A stretch of 64,000 nt of DNA from Melanocharis versteri (GCA_013397845.1 VZTG01010141.1:508966-572965); one strand, 5' to 3'. Positions 34,059 to 45,907 are shown, counted from the stretch's first letter. Notes: generated from the sequence alone by a model not told the origin. A program made the numbers and translations.

Positions 34059-36627
34059 TCTGGGGCTACAAAATATCTCTGGGAGCCTCCCACTGCTCAC
34101 AGCCACCTCTCCTAATCCCAACCCACCCTGTGTTCATACCCAGAGAGACACAGGCATGGATCCAGAGGGCACTGGCACCCAGCAGCAAAGCCGGAATAAG
34201 TGATTTAAAGAAGTTTTGTGATGTTTATGGAGTTCATGTGGGCTTTGATGGCTGTCCACAAGCCGTTCCCACAGGGATTGTCGCACCAGGTGGATATTGG
34301 GAATGGCTCTTCACAGAGAATAATTGAACCTGGTCTATCAACCAGGAATCCTATCCCACCATCACTGCACTGCAGGATGAGTGGAGCCTTGCTCCCATTC
34401 CTGGAGGATGGAATTTAGAAACAAACAAACCCTGCTCTTCCATCCCCCTGACAGTGTCATTATGGGATGGAAGGAAAGACGAACTGCAGCACAGCACGTA
34501 AGAATGGAATTGTCAGCACTGCTCCTGCTCCTGCTCCTGAGGAAGTCGTGTCTCCCACCAGCTGCCATCCCCTGGAAGAGCCCCCCAAAACCAGGGCCCA
34601 GAGCTGGGAGGACACTAAACTTCCAACCTCATTACAGATGGAAACTCTGACCTGTTTAAAGTCAGCTAAAGGGATTTTTTTATGGATTTAAAGCTTCATT
34701 TTTTCGCATTTTTTTTCCCCAAATCTCACCTTAAACCTTTTCTTTTTTTTTTTTCCTACTATAATGACTCTTGTATTTTGTTAGACCAGTTGCAGCACTT
34801 TTTTCCTGACTGAGACGGGAAAGAAAGAACACAGTCTGGATTTATTGACTGTCGGGTGGGATTTATATTCAAATTGCTCTTTCTCCCTGTGGTGTCCCCC
34901 CAATTCCCGTTGCAGGCAAGCTGAGATCCTGCATTTTTCTGCTACCACCCCCATGTGCGATGGGAGAGCACCACAAATCCTCTCTCTGTGACCTCAGACC
35001 CGAATCACAGCGTGGGGTTTTCCTCCAAATTATCCCATCAGCCTCTGGAGCTTTGGGAAGGGCCATTCCCATGTGCAGCCCTGGATCTCACATTCCAGTG
35101 AAGCTGACCTGGACTCACTGGGGACTCTTTCCTCTTTCTCCACATCCCCACAGGACACGAACACTCTCAGGAATGGAATTTAGGGACCAGGAGCACCCCA
35201 GAAATGTCCAAAAGGATTTTGGGGGTGGCCAACTCTGTGGTCACTTCCTACCTGTATCCCTCCATCTCCCTCAGGAATTTTCCATCCAAACCGAGTGAAG
35301 AGGAAGAGCACCCACAGTTCCTGTCTGACTTCACTGGGGAAGGGGAGATGCAGATTTAGTGCCTCCCTCAGACTGAACTGTGTTTTCTGCTTCCCTGAGG
35401 ATGCCCAAACACAGATGAATTTTGGAGGAAGCTGCAGGGAAAGAGAGGGATCATGGCTCAGTCTCCAGGCTCAAGGCAGGCGAGCGTGGAGTGACAAAGT
35501 CACCATAATTAGAGGAGGGAGAAGGAAAAGTTTCCCCATTGTGACTCCATGGCTTAGGAGAGCTCAGAAGAAAAAATACCAAGTGTTTCTAAACTGGAAA
35601 ACAAGCTTTTCACAAAATCCATGGAATAAAACAAAGCAAATATCCCTGGAGTGGGAATTACAGCCCAGGATCTCTCCTCTCCCAGCAGATCCTCCACCTC
35701 AGTCCCTCCAGGCCGTAGAGCACAGAGAGTACCCTGAGCTGGGTCTGTGCACAGAGAGCCTTCCCAGACTCTCGAGCCTCAAAGAACAAAAGTTCCCCTC
35801 TGTAGCTTTGTGAAAATAATAAATATTTGCACGGACATGCTTGGAATGAATCCTGCATGGAAAGAGCAGCCTGTTGTGGCTCTTTTATTGCCACTGCTCA
35901 GCTGGGTGGAACCGGAGCTCGCCGAGCACTGACACAACTCAGCAGCTCCTGAAAACACTGGGAATTTACACCTGGGGCTCCTCACTCACACTTGGAGAGG
36001 GGATTATTTTTACAGAGTAATGGAGCTACCAGCAGCAGGAATAGCAGTGATGATGATGATGATGATGATGATGGTGATGTCTTCATTTTGTATAATTCCA
36101 TCCATCCAAATGTTCCCAGGCACTGAACAGATCTTAGTCTGCACAGGGATCACTCCCACCACTACAGGAAACTATCAGAGATATGACAGGTACAGATAAA
36201 GGAAAGGTAGGATTTTTAAGCAGGAACAGAGTGTTTTTCAATAATGACCCCACTTTTCCTGGACTGGGAGGAAAAACAACTGGAACAGCTTTTTGTGGCT
36301 CTCCACTTTCCCTCTGCTCCAGGGCTCCAGCTCATTTACTCTGGGTTTTACAGACAAGGAAATGATACCTCCTGTTCTTTCCTGGTGTCCATCAGAGCTC
36401 TCCTGAACAGAATTTGGAATATCGCATTGCCGGGGGAGCACTGCCTTTTTAATCTCCAGTATCTGGGAGAATGCCTGACATTCCAGGGACATACTAGACC
36501 TGTGTAGAAAGAGGTGATCCCTCCTCAGCTCTGCTTGTTGAGAAACTTTCAAAGAAAAAACCTGTGGCCTTTCATAAATGCAGATTTCTCTAAATTCTGC
36601 CTGCCCTGGCAGCCCTTGGAAGGCAGG
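34059..36627. other. Unique non-coding sequence with T-rich and GAT tracts
   Basis: No gene or mobile element is recognised. 34670-34760 is T-rich, with a run of 12 T. The GAT microsatellite lies at 36048. The 172-codon frame at 35295-35813 has no known motif. Confidence 0.45.
36048..36079. repeat. (GAT)n trinucleotide microsatellite
   Basis: About ten GAT units occur, one changed to GGT near the 3' end. Confidence 0.95.
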
Positions 36628-36765
36628 GAATCACAGAATCAGGGAATCATTGAAGTTGGGAAAGGTCTCCAAGCACATCAAATCCAACCTGCAACTGAAT
36701 ATCCCCATGCTCACAAGACCGTATCAGCAAGTGCCACGTTATCTCATTTTTGAGCACTTCAGAAG
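36628..36765 (-). mobile_element. Diverged CR1 3'-end fragment, type B-like
   Basis: Antisense: AATCACAGAATCAGGGAATC, TTGAAGTTGGGAAAGGTCTCC, CATCAAATCCAACCTGCAAC, AAGTGCCACGTTATCTC, TTTGAGCACTTC. It is older and more diverged than most other copies; the CCATGCTCACAAGACC segment replaces the usual type B block. Confidence 0.78.
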
Positions 36766-37093
36766 ATCCAAGGATGTGAAGCTCGGGGATTGCAGGAGAT
36801 CCCAACTCTCTGGTGTCCACCTCCCCACATCCTGGCTCCAGGAACGACCTGCTGGAGCAACACCAGGTTTTGAGGTGTTGTGCAGTGTTTGGTCTCGAAG
36901 CTGGGCTAGTGTCAGCCACATTCTCTTCAGGGAGAGAAACCAGCTCCGCACCCAGACAGGACAATGTGAGAAAGGCTGTGGGACTCTGCTTCCCATTTTC
37001 TGCACTGCCATTCCTGGAAGGCTCAAGATGCCAAAAGATGCTCCTCACCTTAGCATGGCCTGTGCCTCACCACTGATGAAAGCTGGCCAGGAG

Positions 37094-37317
37094 TCTCCCA
37101 GTCCTTGCTGCTGAGTCCCTGAGCACCTCTGCAGGATTTCCAGTGGCCACACCCAGGAGACAGCCCAGCTCTCAGGAGAAAGAAATCCCAGAAATAACAG
37201 AAACCCAGCGATGTCTTTATTTAACACTGTTGGGCCAGGGTGCCAGATGAAAGATGTGGGATCCACACATGGGTGATGGAGATGCATTTGGATTTGGAGA
37301 AGGGAAGATCTGCCTTC
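37094..37317. repeat. Copy 1 of a 224-bp direct duplication
   Basis: This segment recurs at 37411-37634 with an exact offset of 317 bp, no indel and only three differences (ACAGCCC/ACGGCCC, ACTGTTG/ACAGTTG, TGGATTT/TGGGTTT), i.e. 221 of 224 identical. The two copies are separated by 92 bp of unique sequence ending in an N. Confidence 0.97.
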
Positions 37318-37409
37318 TGTCGCTCCCGCCTGGCTGCTGTGAATCGCCCGGCAGGCCGGCGGAGGACCTTGGGCAGCAGGTGCCTGAGGAGGATTTACAG
37401 TTTTTGCCC

Positions 37410-37410
37410 N
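37410..37410. other. Undetermined base (N), probable scaffold gap
   Basis: The N directly abuts copy 2 of a 224-bp near-identical duplication. The duplicated copy starts exactly one base after the N, which is typical of two overlapping contigs that were not merged or of two haplotypes placed in series. Confidence 0.8.
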
Positions 37411-37634
37411 TCTCCCAGTCCTTGCTGCTGAGTCCCTGAGCACCTCTGCAGGATTTCCAGTGGCCACACCCAGGAGACGGCCCAGCTCTCAGGAGAAAGA
37501 AATCCCAGAAATAACAGAAACCCAGCGATGTCTTTATTTAACACAGTTGGGCCAGGGTGCCAGATGAAAGATGTGGGATCCACACATGGGTGATGGAGAT
37601 GCATTTGGGTTTGGAGAAGGGAAGATCTGCCTTC
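37411..37634. repeat. Copy 2 of a 224-bp direct duplication
   Basis: It is identical to 37094-37317 except at three positions. After this copy the sequence continues differently (ATCTGCTGGAAGACATC versus TGTCGCTCCCGCC after copy 1), so the shared block is flanked by different right-hand sequence. Confidence 0.97.
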
Positions 37635-40614
37635 CATCTGCTGGAAGACATCTATCCATCCACCCCTCAGCAGAAGCTGTGGTGGGATATCTTGTTCCAG
37701 ACAACCAGCCCTGCCAGTTCCTGACATCTGCTCCCACGTACCTGCCGTTCCCAGAGCATCGGGAAGAGCTGCTTCTCCTCCCAGCCAGGGAAAAGAGCAG
37801 CAGCAGGACTGTGAGAGCAGCAGCAGCAGCCTCAGAGCAATAATGGTCCCATTTCTCTCGGTGGAATTTGGAGGGTGACTAAGAGTGATGGCAGCTATCA
37901 GCTGCTAAGTGTGAGCAGCTGGACTAATGACGTGTCCTAGTGAAATTCCAACATTTTTTTTATTTATGGACCAATGGAAAAGGCAAATGCAGCGCTGGCA
38001 TTCGCTCTAACTCCAGGGTCAGATCTGCTCTCTCGTGTCCAGAATCCCAACCACCGGCTTGAGCTGGGATTCCAGGGAAGCTGAGAAGTTCTTCAGTCCC
38101 TGCTTGGTGGCACGAGCGGATCTGTGGCTGCTGCAGCTGCCTCGGGTGGGTTCCTGCCCAGAACACGAACTAGAGATTAAGTGCTGCTTGTCACAGGACC
38201 TGCCTGGTGACAGCAGGAGGAAGGCACCAAGAGCCCATGGGGGGGTTGTCCCCTGTTCTGGGGACAAACCCTTCTGGGAAGGCAAAGCGCTGCTGCTCAG
38301 ACTCCTGCTGCTTCCTCCTCTGTAAGGGAACAACCTGTTAGTGCTTCCTCCCAGGAGCAGTGCTGGGAACCCAGGGAGAGCCCTTGCACAATGTGGATTT
38401 TCCACGGATGCACGCTCCCTTGCTGAGTCTTTTCCAAGCTGTCTCAAAGGGAGGAGGGATAAGTCTTTCTCTCTGAGTGGCTGCCAGCTTCCAGCCCCTC
38501 TGGCAGAGTGGGAAGCAGAGCTCTGGTTCCTCAGTACCTCCTGAAAATTCAGCCCCATCAGGCCATAAGCAAATATCCCCACCCAGAATGCAAACCTTGA
38601 GATAGCCAACTGCTGTGGCCAAACTCCAGCAGATCATTTGGGAATGATGCCCACCAAATCCCAGGGATGCTGCCTGTGCCTGCCTCCTCTTTTTCCATAT
38701 TTTGAACAGAGTTTGTGAAAACATGCATTATACAGCAGGTGTAACACACATAAGGAGACACTGGAGTATGAGGCAAAGAACAGTTCCTGTATTGATTTGA
38801 ATTCTCCCAGCCACACAACCGTCCCCATAAATTCCTGTGACCGAGGGAATCTGTATTTCAAAACACACATTAGAAAAAATATAATTGAAATGGAGAGACC
38901 AAGATAAATTTGTGTTATCAGGTGCAGTTACCAAGGCACTAAATCATTGTCACAGCATAAGCTCTTATCCATATTTCCATATTAACACCAAACTTGGACT
39001 CAGGGCTGGCGCTGCTGCACAGAAAAGGGATCAGCACGTCCTGATGCTGTCTGGAGCTGGTGGCTGTCACCAGGGACTGAGTGGAGCCAGCGCCGTGTCC
39101 TTGTCCCACCAGGATTTGTCCCCACGCTGGAGATGCTCTGCGGTGCTGCAGGAGTGAACACCCCAAGCTGTTCCTGTCCCAGGGCACCCTCACAGCTCAT
39201 CCATGGAAAAACTCTGTGCCCAAGGGGCAGTGACACATGGTTTGACCCAGGGTGAGCTGATGACCTTGCTGGCAGTCTCCACCTGCCCAGGGGACAGACA
39301 AAGAGCAGCGAGGCTCTCGCTCTCCAGGCTCAAATCTCTGAGCAATCCCAAAGGTTCGGTACAAAACTTAAACCTAAGGATCTGTGCTGGCTGCACTCCC
39401 AGGGGAAAAGGCAAATCCCTAACCCTGTGTGCCCTAGAATTGTGCTCCTGGTGCCTCTGAGCCCTCCAAGCCTCCCAAGCCTCCCTTTTCACAAACACTG
39501 TCCCCCCTTGCAATCCCTGTCACGGATTCTCCATGGCACCTTCCAGAGGGTCCCAGCCATCAGCAAACCCTCTGCCACTGACCTCAGGGAACGGCTAAAG
39601 ATTCTGCACTGCTCGGGGAGGCTTGTGGGACCAGCCAGGCATTCCACGACTGCCCTCCTTGCATCCCCAACCCAAAAAAGTCCAAATTAAGGTCTCTGCC
39701 TGTGTGGGAATCCATTATAAATACCAATAAATGGAGCCAACATTTGGTTCTACTTGAGATAATGTTTTGGCCACAGCTGTGCGTCTTTACAGGCAAGACA
39801 TAAAACCTTGGTGAAGGCTCCCTAATAAACACCCTCATCTTTAAAGGACTTAAAGCCTCACAAGAAAAGCTGTGTTAGTTACCAACCTGATTGATACTCA
39901 TTAAAGTAAAGCTGAGATAATTCTTCCCTAAAATAAGTTGCCACTAGGAATGCAGTGGTGGAGCTCGGTCAGTGTCGTCATTTTTCCTTTCATTCCCTTG
40001 CTTTTTCTGGAAGAGCAGAGCACACACATTTGAACAGGGAGAACGCTATAAAACGAAGAAGTAATTTTTGGGCAAACTGTCAAGGTTTCGTTCCAAACCC
40101 TAAATCTTCTTGTTGAAACCCAATGGTTTTCCGGTAAAACCTGTTGGCTCCTGACAGGGATGTTTTTTTTTTTGTGCTACCGGCTCAGCACTTTCCTTGC
40201 ATAATGTACAAGTAAATGGCTGTTCTCTGCCCGCATTCCGATGCCTTTGGAGGAATGGGATGCAGTCACAGAGTCCACGCTTCTTCCCATGCAGGGGCTG
40301 TCCCTGCTGAACAGAGGAGAGGAATAGTGAAGGCACCAGCATAAAAATCATCACAAAAAAATGACAACGGCTGCTCCTGCCCCTGTGTGCTGAAAATTCC
40401 ACTACCCAGCCATTATTCCATCGTATCCTGGTAAATCTGAAGTGCCAATCTATTCCTAGAGCAGCCCTGGCCTGAGCTGAGACAACCCCTATGATTAGTT
40501 TTACTCTGCCTAAACCCAGAAGAAATTGCAGGGGGTGATCCCGCCGGATGAGCTCTTTCCATTACTTTCAGTCATCTCCATAAAATACATGAGGAGACTG
40601 CAGGAAGAGCTTTT
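37635..40614. other. 3-kb unique non-coding stretch
   Basis: No gene or mobile element is recognised. A short AGC-rich run lies at 37796-37835. 39690-40200 is AT-rich. The 196-codon minus frame at 38019-38609 has no known motif. Confidence 0.45.
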
Positions 40615-40963
40615 CCCTGCCTGCAGCTTCCTTCTGAGGGGCAGTGGAGGGGCAGCTCCCATCCCTGCTCTCTGGGACCAGGGACAGGACCTCAGGGAAC
40701 GGCTGGAGCTGTGCCAGGGGAGGTTCAGGTTGGATATCAGGGAAAGGTTCTTCTCCCAGAGGGTGCCGGGGCACTGAACAGGCTCCACAGGGAATGGGCA
40801 CGGCCCCAAGGCTGCCACAGCTCCAGGAGAGTTTGGACAACACTCCCAGGGATACACAGAGTGAGATTGTTGGGGTGTCCTGGGCAGGGCCAGGAGCTGG
40901 ACTGAATGATCCCAGTGTGTCCCTTCCAGCTCAGGAGATCCCGTGATTCTGTGATTCCATGAT
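40615..40963 (+). mobile_element. CR1 3' fragment, type C
   Basis: Sense, about 350 bp: CTGAGGGGCAGTGGAGGGGC, GGAACGGCTGGAGCTGTGCC, GGGGAGGTTCAGGTTGGATA, TCAGGGAAAGGTTCTTCTCC, CAGAGGGTGCCGGGGCACTG, GATTGTTGGGGTGTCCTGG, GGCCAGGAGCTGGACT, CCCTTCCAGCTCAGGAGATC. The tail of three imperfect units (GTGATTCTGTGATTCCATGAT) is intact. It is very similar to the copy at 52862-53305. Confidence 0.95.
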
Positions 40964-40965
40964 TT

Positions 40966-42077
40966 GAGCTTGAACCTGGCATGATTTGAACATGATTTTT
41001 AGTACTGAAAGGGGAATATCCATCCAGGGTGGGTGGGAAGACCTCTGGAGAAACCACAACTCCCTTCCAGGCCAAACGGGGGCAGGGGATGGGATACACT
41101 GGGAATGTCTCTTTCATTTTCCAGTGGACAGCGGAAAACCCTCAGGACCTGCTGGAACTTCTCGCAGCAGAACAAACACATGGTAGGGGGTTATTTATTT
41201 CTGACAGGCTGGATGGGGTCCATCTGTCCTCCTACACCTCCCCATGCTGGAGCGAACCCACCTGTTGCCCCCTTCCCCTCCCTTGGACTCTTGGAAAATT
41301 TATTCCCCTATTTCCTGCCTGAGTAGAAAAAGCAAAAGAGAAACTTGCTGATTGATTTGAGTCTCGGAAAGTCCCTGTCATCTTGTTTGATGACTTCATT
41401 GCAGAAATGAAATAGGCAAGGGAAAAGCAATGTTTTCAAAACAATTTGGAGCAAGAAGAGGAAGGTGGTAGGAGGGGAGCCACGGGAAGTTGATGGCCTT
41501 TATTCCTCAATTCCCGTGTTGTGCCTGGCTTGCTGCAGGCTATGGAGAGAAAGCAAAATTGTTATGATTCTTATTAGCTTTTATTTTATAAAGCCTGGCC
41601 CACGCTCTGTAGGGGTTTCCAGCTGGAGCTGCAAATCAGAGGCACGGCTGGCGCCTGCCTGGCCACCTTCTCTTCCCATTAATGTCCCACCTGTCTGCGG
41701 GGAAGGGGACCCGTGTCGTGCTGCCAGTCACAGGCGAGGTGGCTGCGCAGGGCCCCCGACGAGCGTGGCTGCAGCACGGCCTTGTTCCCCGCTGGTGAAA
41801 CACGTCTGACACGCCGCGGGAATGACTGGAGCGCGTCACTCGCCCGGCTCCGGGAACAAGGACAGCGTTCCCAGCTCTGCTCCCTGCGGTAACAGCCAGC
41901 TGGGATAACAAACGTCGGGAGAACGACAGCTCTGAGAGAGGCCAGGCAGCAGCATCCATGGCCAAGGCTCTTCCCCAGCCCTTTGGATCCGTGAGGGGCA
42001 AACAGGAGCCCCTGGATTCTCCCAGCTCTGCTGGGTGTTTGTGTCCAGCAGCTTTTCTGTCCTACCAGAGAAGGTTT
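40966..42077. other. Unique sequence with a CpG-rich patch
   Basis: No gene is recognised. 41690-41900 is the most CpG-dense part of the window and is listed separately. Confidence 0.45.
41640..41900. promoter_or_regulatory. CpG-rich patch, possible small CpG island
   Basis: By eye there are roughly two dozen CpG dinucleotides in about 260 bp (for example ACACGCCGCGGGAATG and GGAGCGCGTCACTCGCCCGG), much denser than the flanks. It is not a recognised repeat. CpG retention suggests low germline methylation, as at promoters or enhancers, but no adjoining coding exon is visible. Confidence 0.4.
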
Positions 42078-42447
42078 CAGCCTGGAGAAGAAAAAGCTCT
42101 GGGGAGACCTCAGAGCCCCTTCTAGGGCCCGAAGGGGCTCCAAGAGAGCTGGAGAGGGATTTCAGACAAGGCTCTGGAGGGACAGAACAAGTGGAATGGC
42201 TTCAAATCACCAGAGGGCACGGTTAGATGGGAGATTGGGAATGAATTCTTCCCTGTGAGGGTGGGGAGGCCCTGGCACAGGGTGCCCAGAGAAGCTGTGG
42301 CTGCCCCTGGATCCCTGGAAGTGTCCACGGCCAGGCTGGGCAGGGCTTGGAGCAACCTGGGATAGTGGAAGGTGTCCCTGCCCATGGCAGGGGGTGGAAT
42401 GAGATGGTTTTTAAGATCCCTTCCAATCCAAACCATTCTGGGATTTT
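42078..42447 (+). mobile_element. CR1 3' fragment, type A
   Basis: Sense, about 370 bp, one of the most complete: GCCTGGAGAAGAAAAAGCTC, TGGGGAGACCTCAGAGCCCC, GGGCTCCAAGAGAGCTGGAG, AGGGATTTCAGACAAGG, TTAGATGGGAGATTGGGAAT, TTCTTCCCTGTGAGGGTGGG, then the standard terminal blocks to CCAATCCAAACCATTCTGGG. The 5' part (LEKKKLWGDLRAPS on the + strand) is the ORF2 C-terminal SLEKRRLRGDL region. Confidence 0.95.
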
Positions 42448-44127
42448 AAAAGCAGGGTGAGGTCACCCAGAGCACCTGGAGTATTCCCCTGTTGGCACTG
42501 GCAGTGTCTGTGCTCAGCCTTTCCTCAGTCTGACTTTCCAGCTGCTCCACACACTAGAGTGACAACTCCCGAGTGCTCTCACAGGTGATTTGCGGAGGGA
42601 GTAACAAACCTAACAGGCTCCATTATTTATTCCTTGTGCTGGCACACCAGGAGGCAGCAAATAACACGGAGCACCGTGGTGGAAGGGGCTGTGTCCTCCT
42701 ACGAGGAGCACTGGCTCCAAGGAATTTGCAGCCTAAGTGGATGAGACAGACGTGGGATGGGAGAGGGAACAATTGTCAAAACAGAGCTGGTTGTGGTCAG
42801 CCCTAATCTCCAGGCAGGCAGTGATGGCTTTCTCAAGGAATACAGGTGGGATTTGCACTGAAAGGAGATTCCTGGTTGTGGGGTGGGCAGTAGCTCCTTC
42901 CTTCTCCAAGGAGCTGTCCCCAGGAGTGTGGCTTTTGTGATGCCACAGGCACAGCTCCCAGCGAAAGGCACAGCTCCCAGTGAAAGGCACAGCTCCCAGC
43001 GAAAGGCACAGCTCCCAGTGAAAGACACACTGGGAGCACTGGGAGTGGGGTCTTACCTCTGCCATTGGCAGGATCCTGTATAAACCATTGCTGCTCCTGG
43101 AAATCTGCTCTTCCTCCCTTCCAGGTCATTGCAGAGAGCTGGCAGAGAGCGCAGATTCCTGTACGGGACTTGCACGCACCACTCCAATAGGGAAATAGTC
43201 CTTATCCTAACCTAAACAGTGAGGAACTCAGCGAGAGCCATAAATATGCCAGTGCTCCACTTGCTTCTTAGGATTAAAAAAATCTTGAGAAGACACATTT
43301 CTTAGTAATCATTCCTGTGCAGGAGATAGGAGGCAGATTATGCTAATTGCCAGCAGAACCATAATGCTCAGCAAATCCCAGCAAATTCCAATATGCTCCC
43401 AGACACATTCTCGCCCGCCATTTGCTCATGTGTTTATTTGGGGAGGATGCTGACAAAGGAGGGAAATTATTTTTTAGAGCAGAATTCTAGGATCTTGACT
43501 TTAAACACGGCAGGAAGCAAATAGACAACCTGCACGATTTCCTTCCAGTGAGATTCCTCAGAACAATTCCCATTTTGTGGGCTCAGGGGAATGGCTCGGG
43601 GGGAGCCTGAGGAAAAGGAGATGTTTGGGGGTTGTAAGAGAAATCCAAGCCCAGAGGATCAATAGCAGCACATTTCTAAGCAATGGAACCGTGAGAGGCA
43701 TCGATCCCCACAGGGAACTGCGCCCAGAGGGCTGGAACACACGGAATGTGTGCTGTGCCTCCAGGGAAAACTGCACCTCCCCCGGGGAGATCAGACCCAC
43801 TGCAAAGGAGTCACACAGCCGGGGCTTGGTTCCAGCAATGCCTGTGTGATAGCAAGGCCTGTCCTGAGGGCTGCGATCAGGAAGCAGTCAGGAGTCACCA
43901 CAGCTGATATGCCCTCCTCCCAGGAAGGGAAAGACTGCTTGGTGTGTCCATGCCAAGTAACAGAGCTGCTGGTTTAGGTGGGAGAGAGCATTCAGGCAGT
44001 TTTACAGAAATGTTGAGAAAGACCTTCAAGATCTGTGAGCCTGGCACTTCTTCATTCACCACTGAACCATGGCCCCGAGTGCCACCCCCACAAGTTGGCT
44101 GAACACTTCACAGGATCCACAGCCACA
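42448..44127. other. Unique sequence with a minisatellite and an AT-rich block
   Basis: No gene is recognised. The 19-bp array is at 42948. 43200-43520 is AT-rich and CpG-poor, with GATTATGCTAATTGCCAGC and ACCATAATGCTCAGC. Its composition resembles a conserved enhancer, which is unverified. Confidence 0.4.
42948..43023. repeat. Minisatellite, four copies of a 19-bp unit with alternating variants
   Basis: Four head-to-tail units are GGCACAGCTCCCAGCGAAA (copies 1 and 3) and GGCACAGCTCCCAGTGAAA (copies 2 and 4). The alternation shows that a 38-bp dimer was itself duplicated. Flanking ACACTGGGAGCACTGGGAG adds a degenerate continuation. It is not a CRISPR array: there are no spacers and the host is eukaryotic. 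Confidence 0.96.
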
Positions 44128-44489
44128 GATTTCACAGACTGTTCTGAGTGGGAAGGGACCCACCAGGACCACCGAGTCCAACCCTTCAGAGAACGGCCTG
44201 TTCTGGGATCAAACCCACAGCCTCGGTGTTACCAGCTCCATGCTTGCCTCCACTGCTGCCCAGGGCAGAATGTCTGACCGCTCTTCTAGGGAAGAAATTT
44301 TCCCTGATATTCCTCCTGAGGAATTCACCTCATATTCCTCCACCTGACCCTCCCCTGGCACAACTCGAGGCTGTTTCCTCTCATCCTGTCCCTGTTCCCT
44401 GAGAGCAGGGCCCGATCCCCCAGCTGCCCCTCCTGTCAGGGAGCTGTGCACAGCCAGAAGATTCCCCCTGAGCCTCCTTTTCTTTGGAG
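44128..44489 (-). mobile_element. CR1 fragment, type C-like
   Basis: Antisense, about 360 bp: TTTCACAGACTGTTCTGAGTG, GGAAGGGACCCACCAGGACC, ACCGAGTCCAACCC, AAATTTTCCCTGATATTCC, CTGACCCTCCCCTGGCACAA, CTCGAGGCTGTTTCCTCTC, GTTCCCTGAGAGCAGGGCC, GAGCCTCCTTTTCTTTGGAG. A local duplication of a TCCTCCTGAGGAATTCACC/TCATATTCCTCCACC phrase sits near 44313-44345. Confidence 0.9.
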
Positions 44490-45008
44490 TTCCAGTGCTG
44501 AGCATCCCAGCTATTACCCCTAAATCCCAAGCACAGAATTTCCTGCACCAGCACTGAGATCCACCCCCAGCAGTGACCCCGGGGTGCTGAGCTGAGCGTT
44601 GTGACACAAGCGAGGCCTTTCTCCAGCCGGGCTGTGACACCAGAGCCGTGCAGCCTAACCCAGCAGCTCCGGGGAGATGAGAGATCTGGTTACAGTGCGC
44701 TCGTGTCTGAGGCCCAGATGCAGGGAAATGCATCGTTAACCAAGGATGAAATGCCACCATCACACTCTGCTCTTTCCCACTGTTATCTGCTGCAGTCACA
44801 CGGGGACTGATGCTCCCATCTCTTGGTGGAACTTGTCTGCCTGATTGCTGATCTGCCTCTCAAGCATCACCAAACCAATGAAAGTCGCCTCATTGCAACC
44901 CCCAAGGCCAGTTTTGCTCACCATACAGGGAGCACAAACTCAGATTTCAGTAGATTGGTGATGCTTCAGTTCCAACAGCTTGGAGAGGTGTGACACTGCT
45001 TCATATTT
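44490..45008. other. Unique spacer between CR1 fragments
   Basis: No gene or repeat is recognised. Confidence 0.4.
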
Positions 45009-45215
45009 AGAGTCATGAAATCCCAGAATAGTCTGGGCTGGAAAGGAGCTTAGCCCATCCATTCCCATCCCCTGCCGTGGGCAGGGACACCTTCTACTGT
45101 GCCAAGTTGCTCCAAGCCCCATCCAACCTGGCCTTGGACACTTCCAGGGATGGGGCAGCCACAGCTTCTCTGGGCACCCTGTGCCAGGGCCTCCCCACCC
45201 TCACAGGGAACATTT
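45009..45215 (-). mobile_element. CR1 3' fragment, type A
   Basis: Antisense, about 205 bp: AGAGTCATGAAATCCCAG, TAGTCTGGGCTGGAAAGGAGC, CCGTGGGCAGGGACACC, GTTGCTCCAAGCCCCATCC, CTGGCCTTGGACACTTCCAG, GGGCAGCCACAGCTTCTCTG, CCCCACCCTCACAGGGAACA. It is well preserved. Confidence 0.95.
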
Positions 45216-45907
45216 TTTTAGCTCAGACAATTTCTCTTTCTGCTCAGGATTCTCAGCTCAGAGCCTGAGCTGCCAGCACCAAGTCTCCTCTTCTTTATTA
45301 AATAATTACTGAACCTTCAGACTCCCTGAACAAATCTCCCCTGTGCCCCATGTGATCAGCTGGAGGCTGTTGTGTTTGCTCCACCATGGATAGAAACTCT
45401 GGAAATAATGCACACCAACACCTCGTGCAGGCAGCTGCAGAGAGGATTTTCAAGGCATTTCTTTCCAGAGGGAGAGATTCATTTCCGTTCTCATTACCTG
45501 GCTCTGTGTAGAGACACTGGGCTCTGCATCCACAAGCAGATCCCCACTCCTGCTTCCAGCGTGCCCAAGTTGCTGTTTGGGAGAGGCCACAGGTGGGTGT
45601 TTACAAGCACAATACCACACACTCCTAACAGGAGAACAGATTGGGAGTCCTCGGAGGATTGCACAGGATAAAAACTTACGGGATAGAAACCGCTCCAGAA
45701 AACAGAGATAAGAAGGATGGGTGACCTCCTGATGCCATTTCTGCCACCAGGAATGTGTGTGGGGTCCTGCAGTGAGGGCCTGGGAAGACGCCTTCACCCT
45801 GCTTTTACCTCCAGCACATTATTTAATGTCCTCTGCGCCTTATCAGGGAGGCCCTAGGACTGTGCTGGAGTTTTTTAACCCATGGAATTGGATTCAGACA
45901 GATCTTG
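45216..45907. other. Unique spacer inside an inverted CR1 pair
   Basis: No gene or repeat is recognised. It would form the loop between the antisense CR1 at 45009 and the sense CR1 at 45908. Confidence 0.4.

Noticed and set aside
35295..35813. 172-codon open frame on +
   Set aside because: It has no recognisable domain and no splice or promoter context. Its length is within what chance allows.
42948..43023. CRISPR-like array of direct repeats
   Set aside because: The units are directly adjacent with no spacers, and the genome is eukaryotic. It is a minisatellite.
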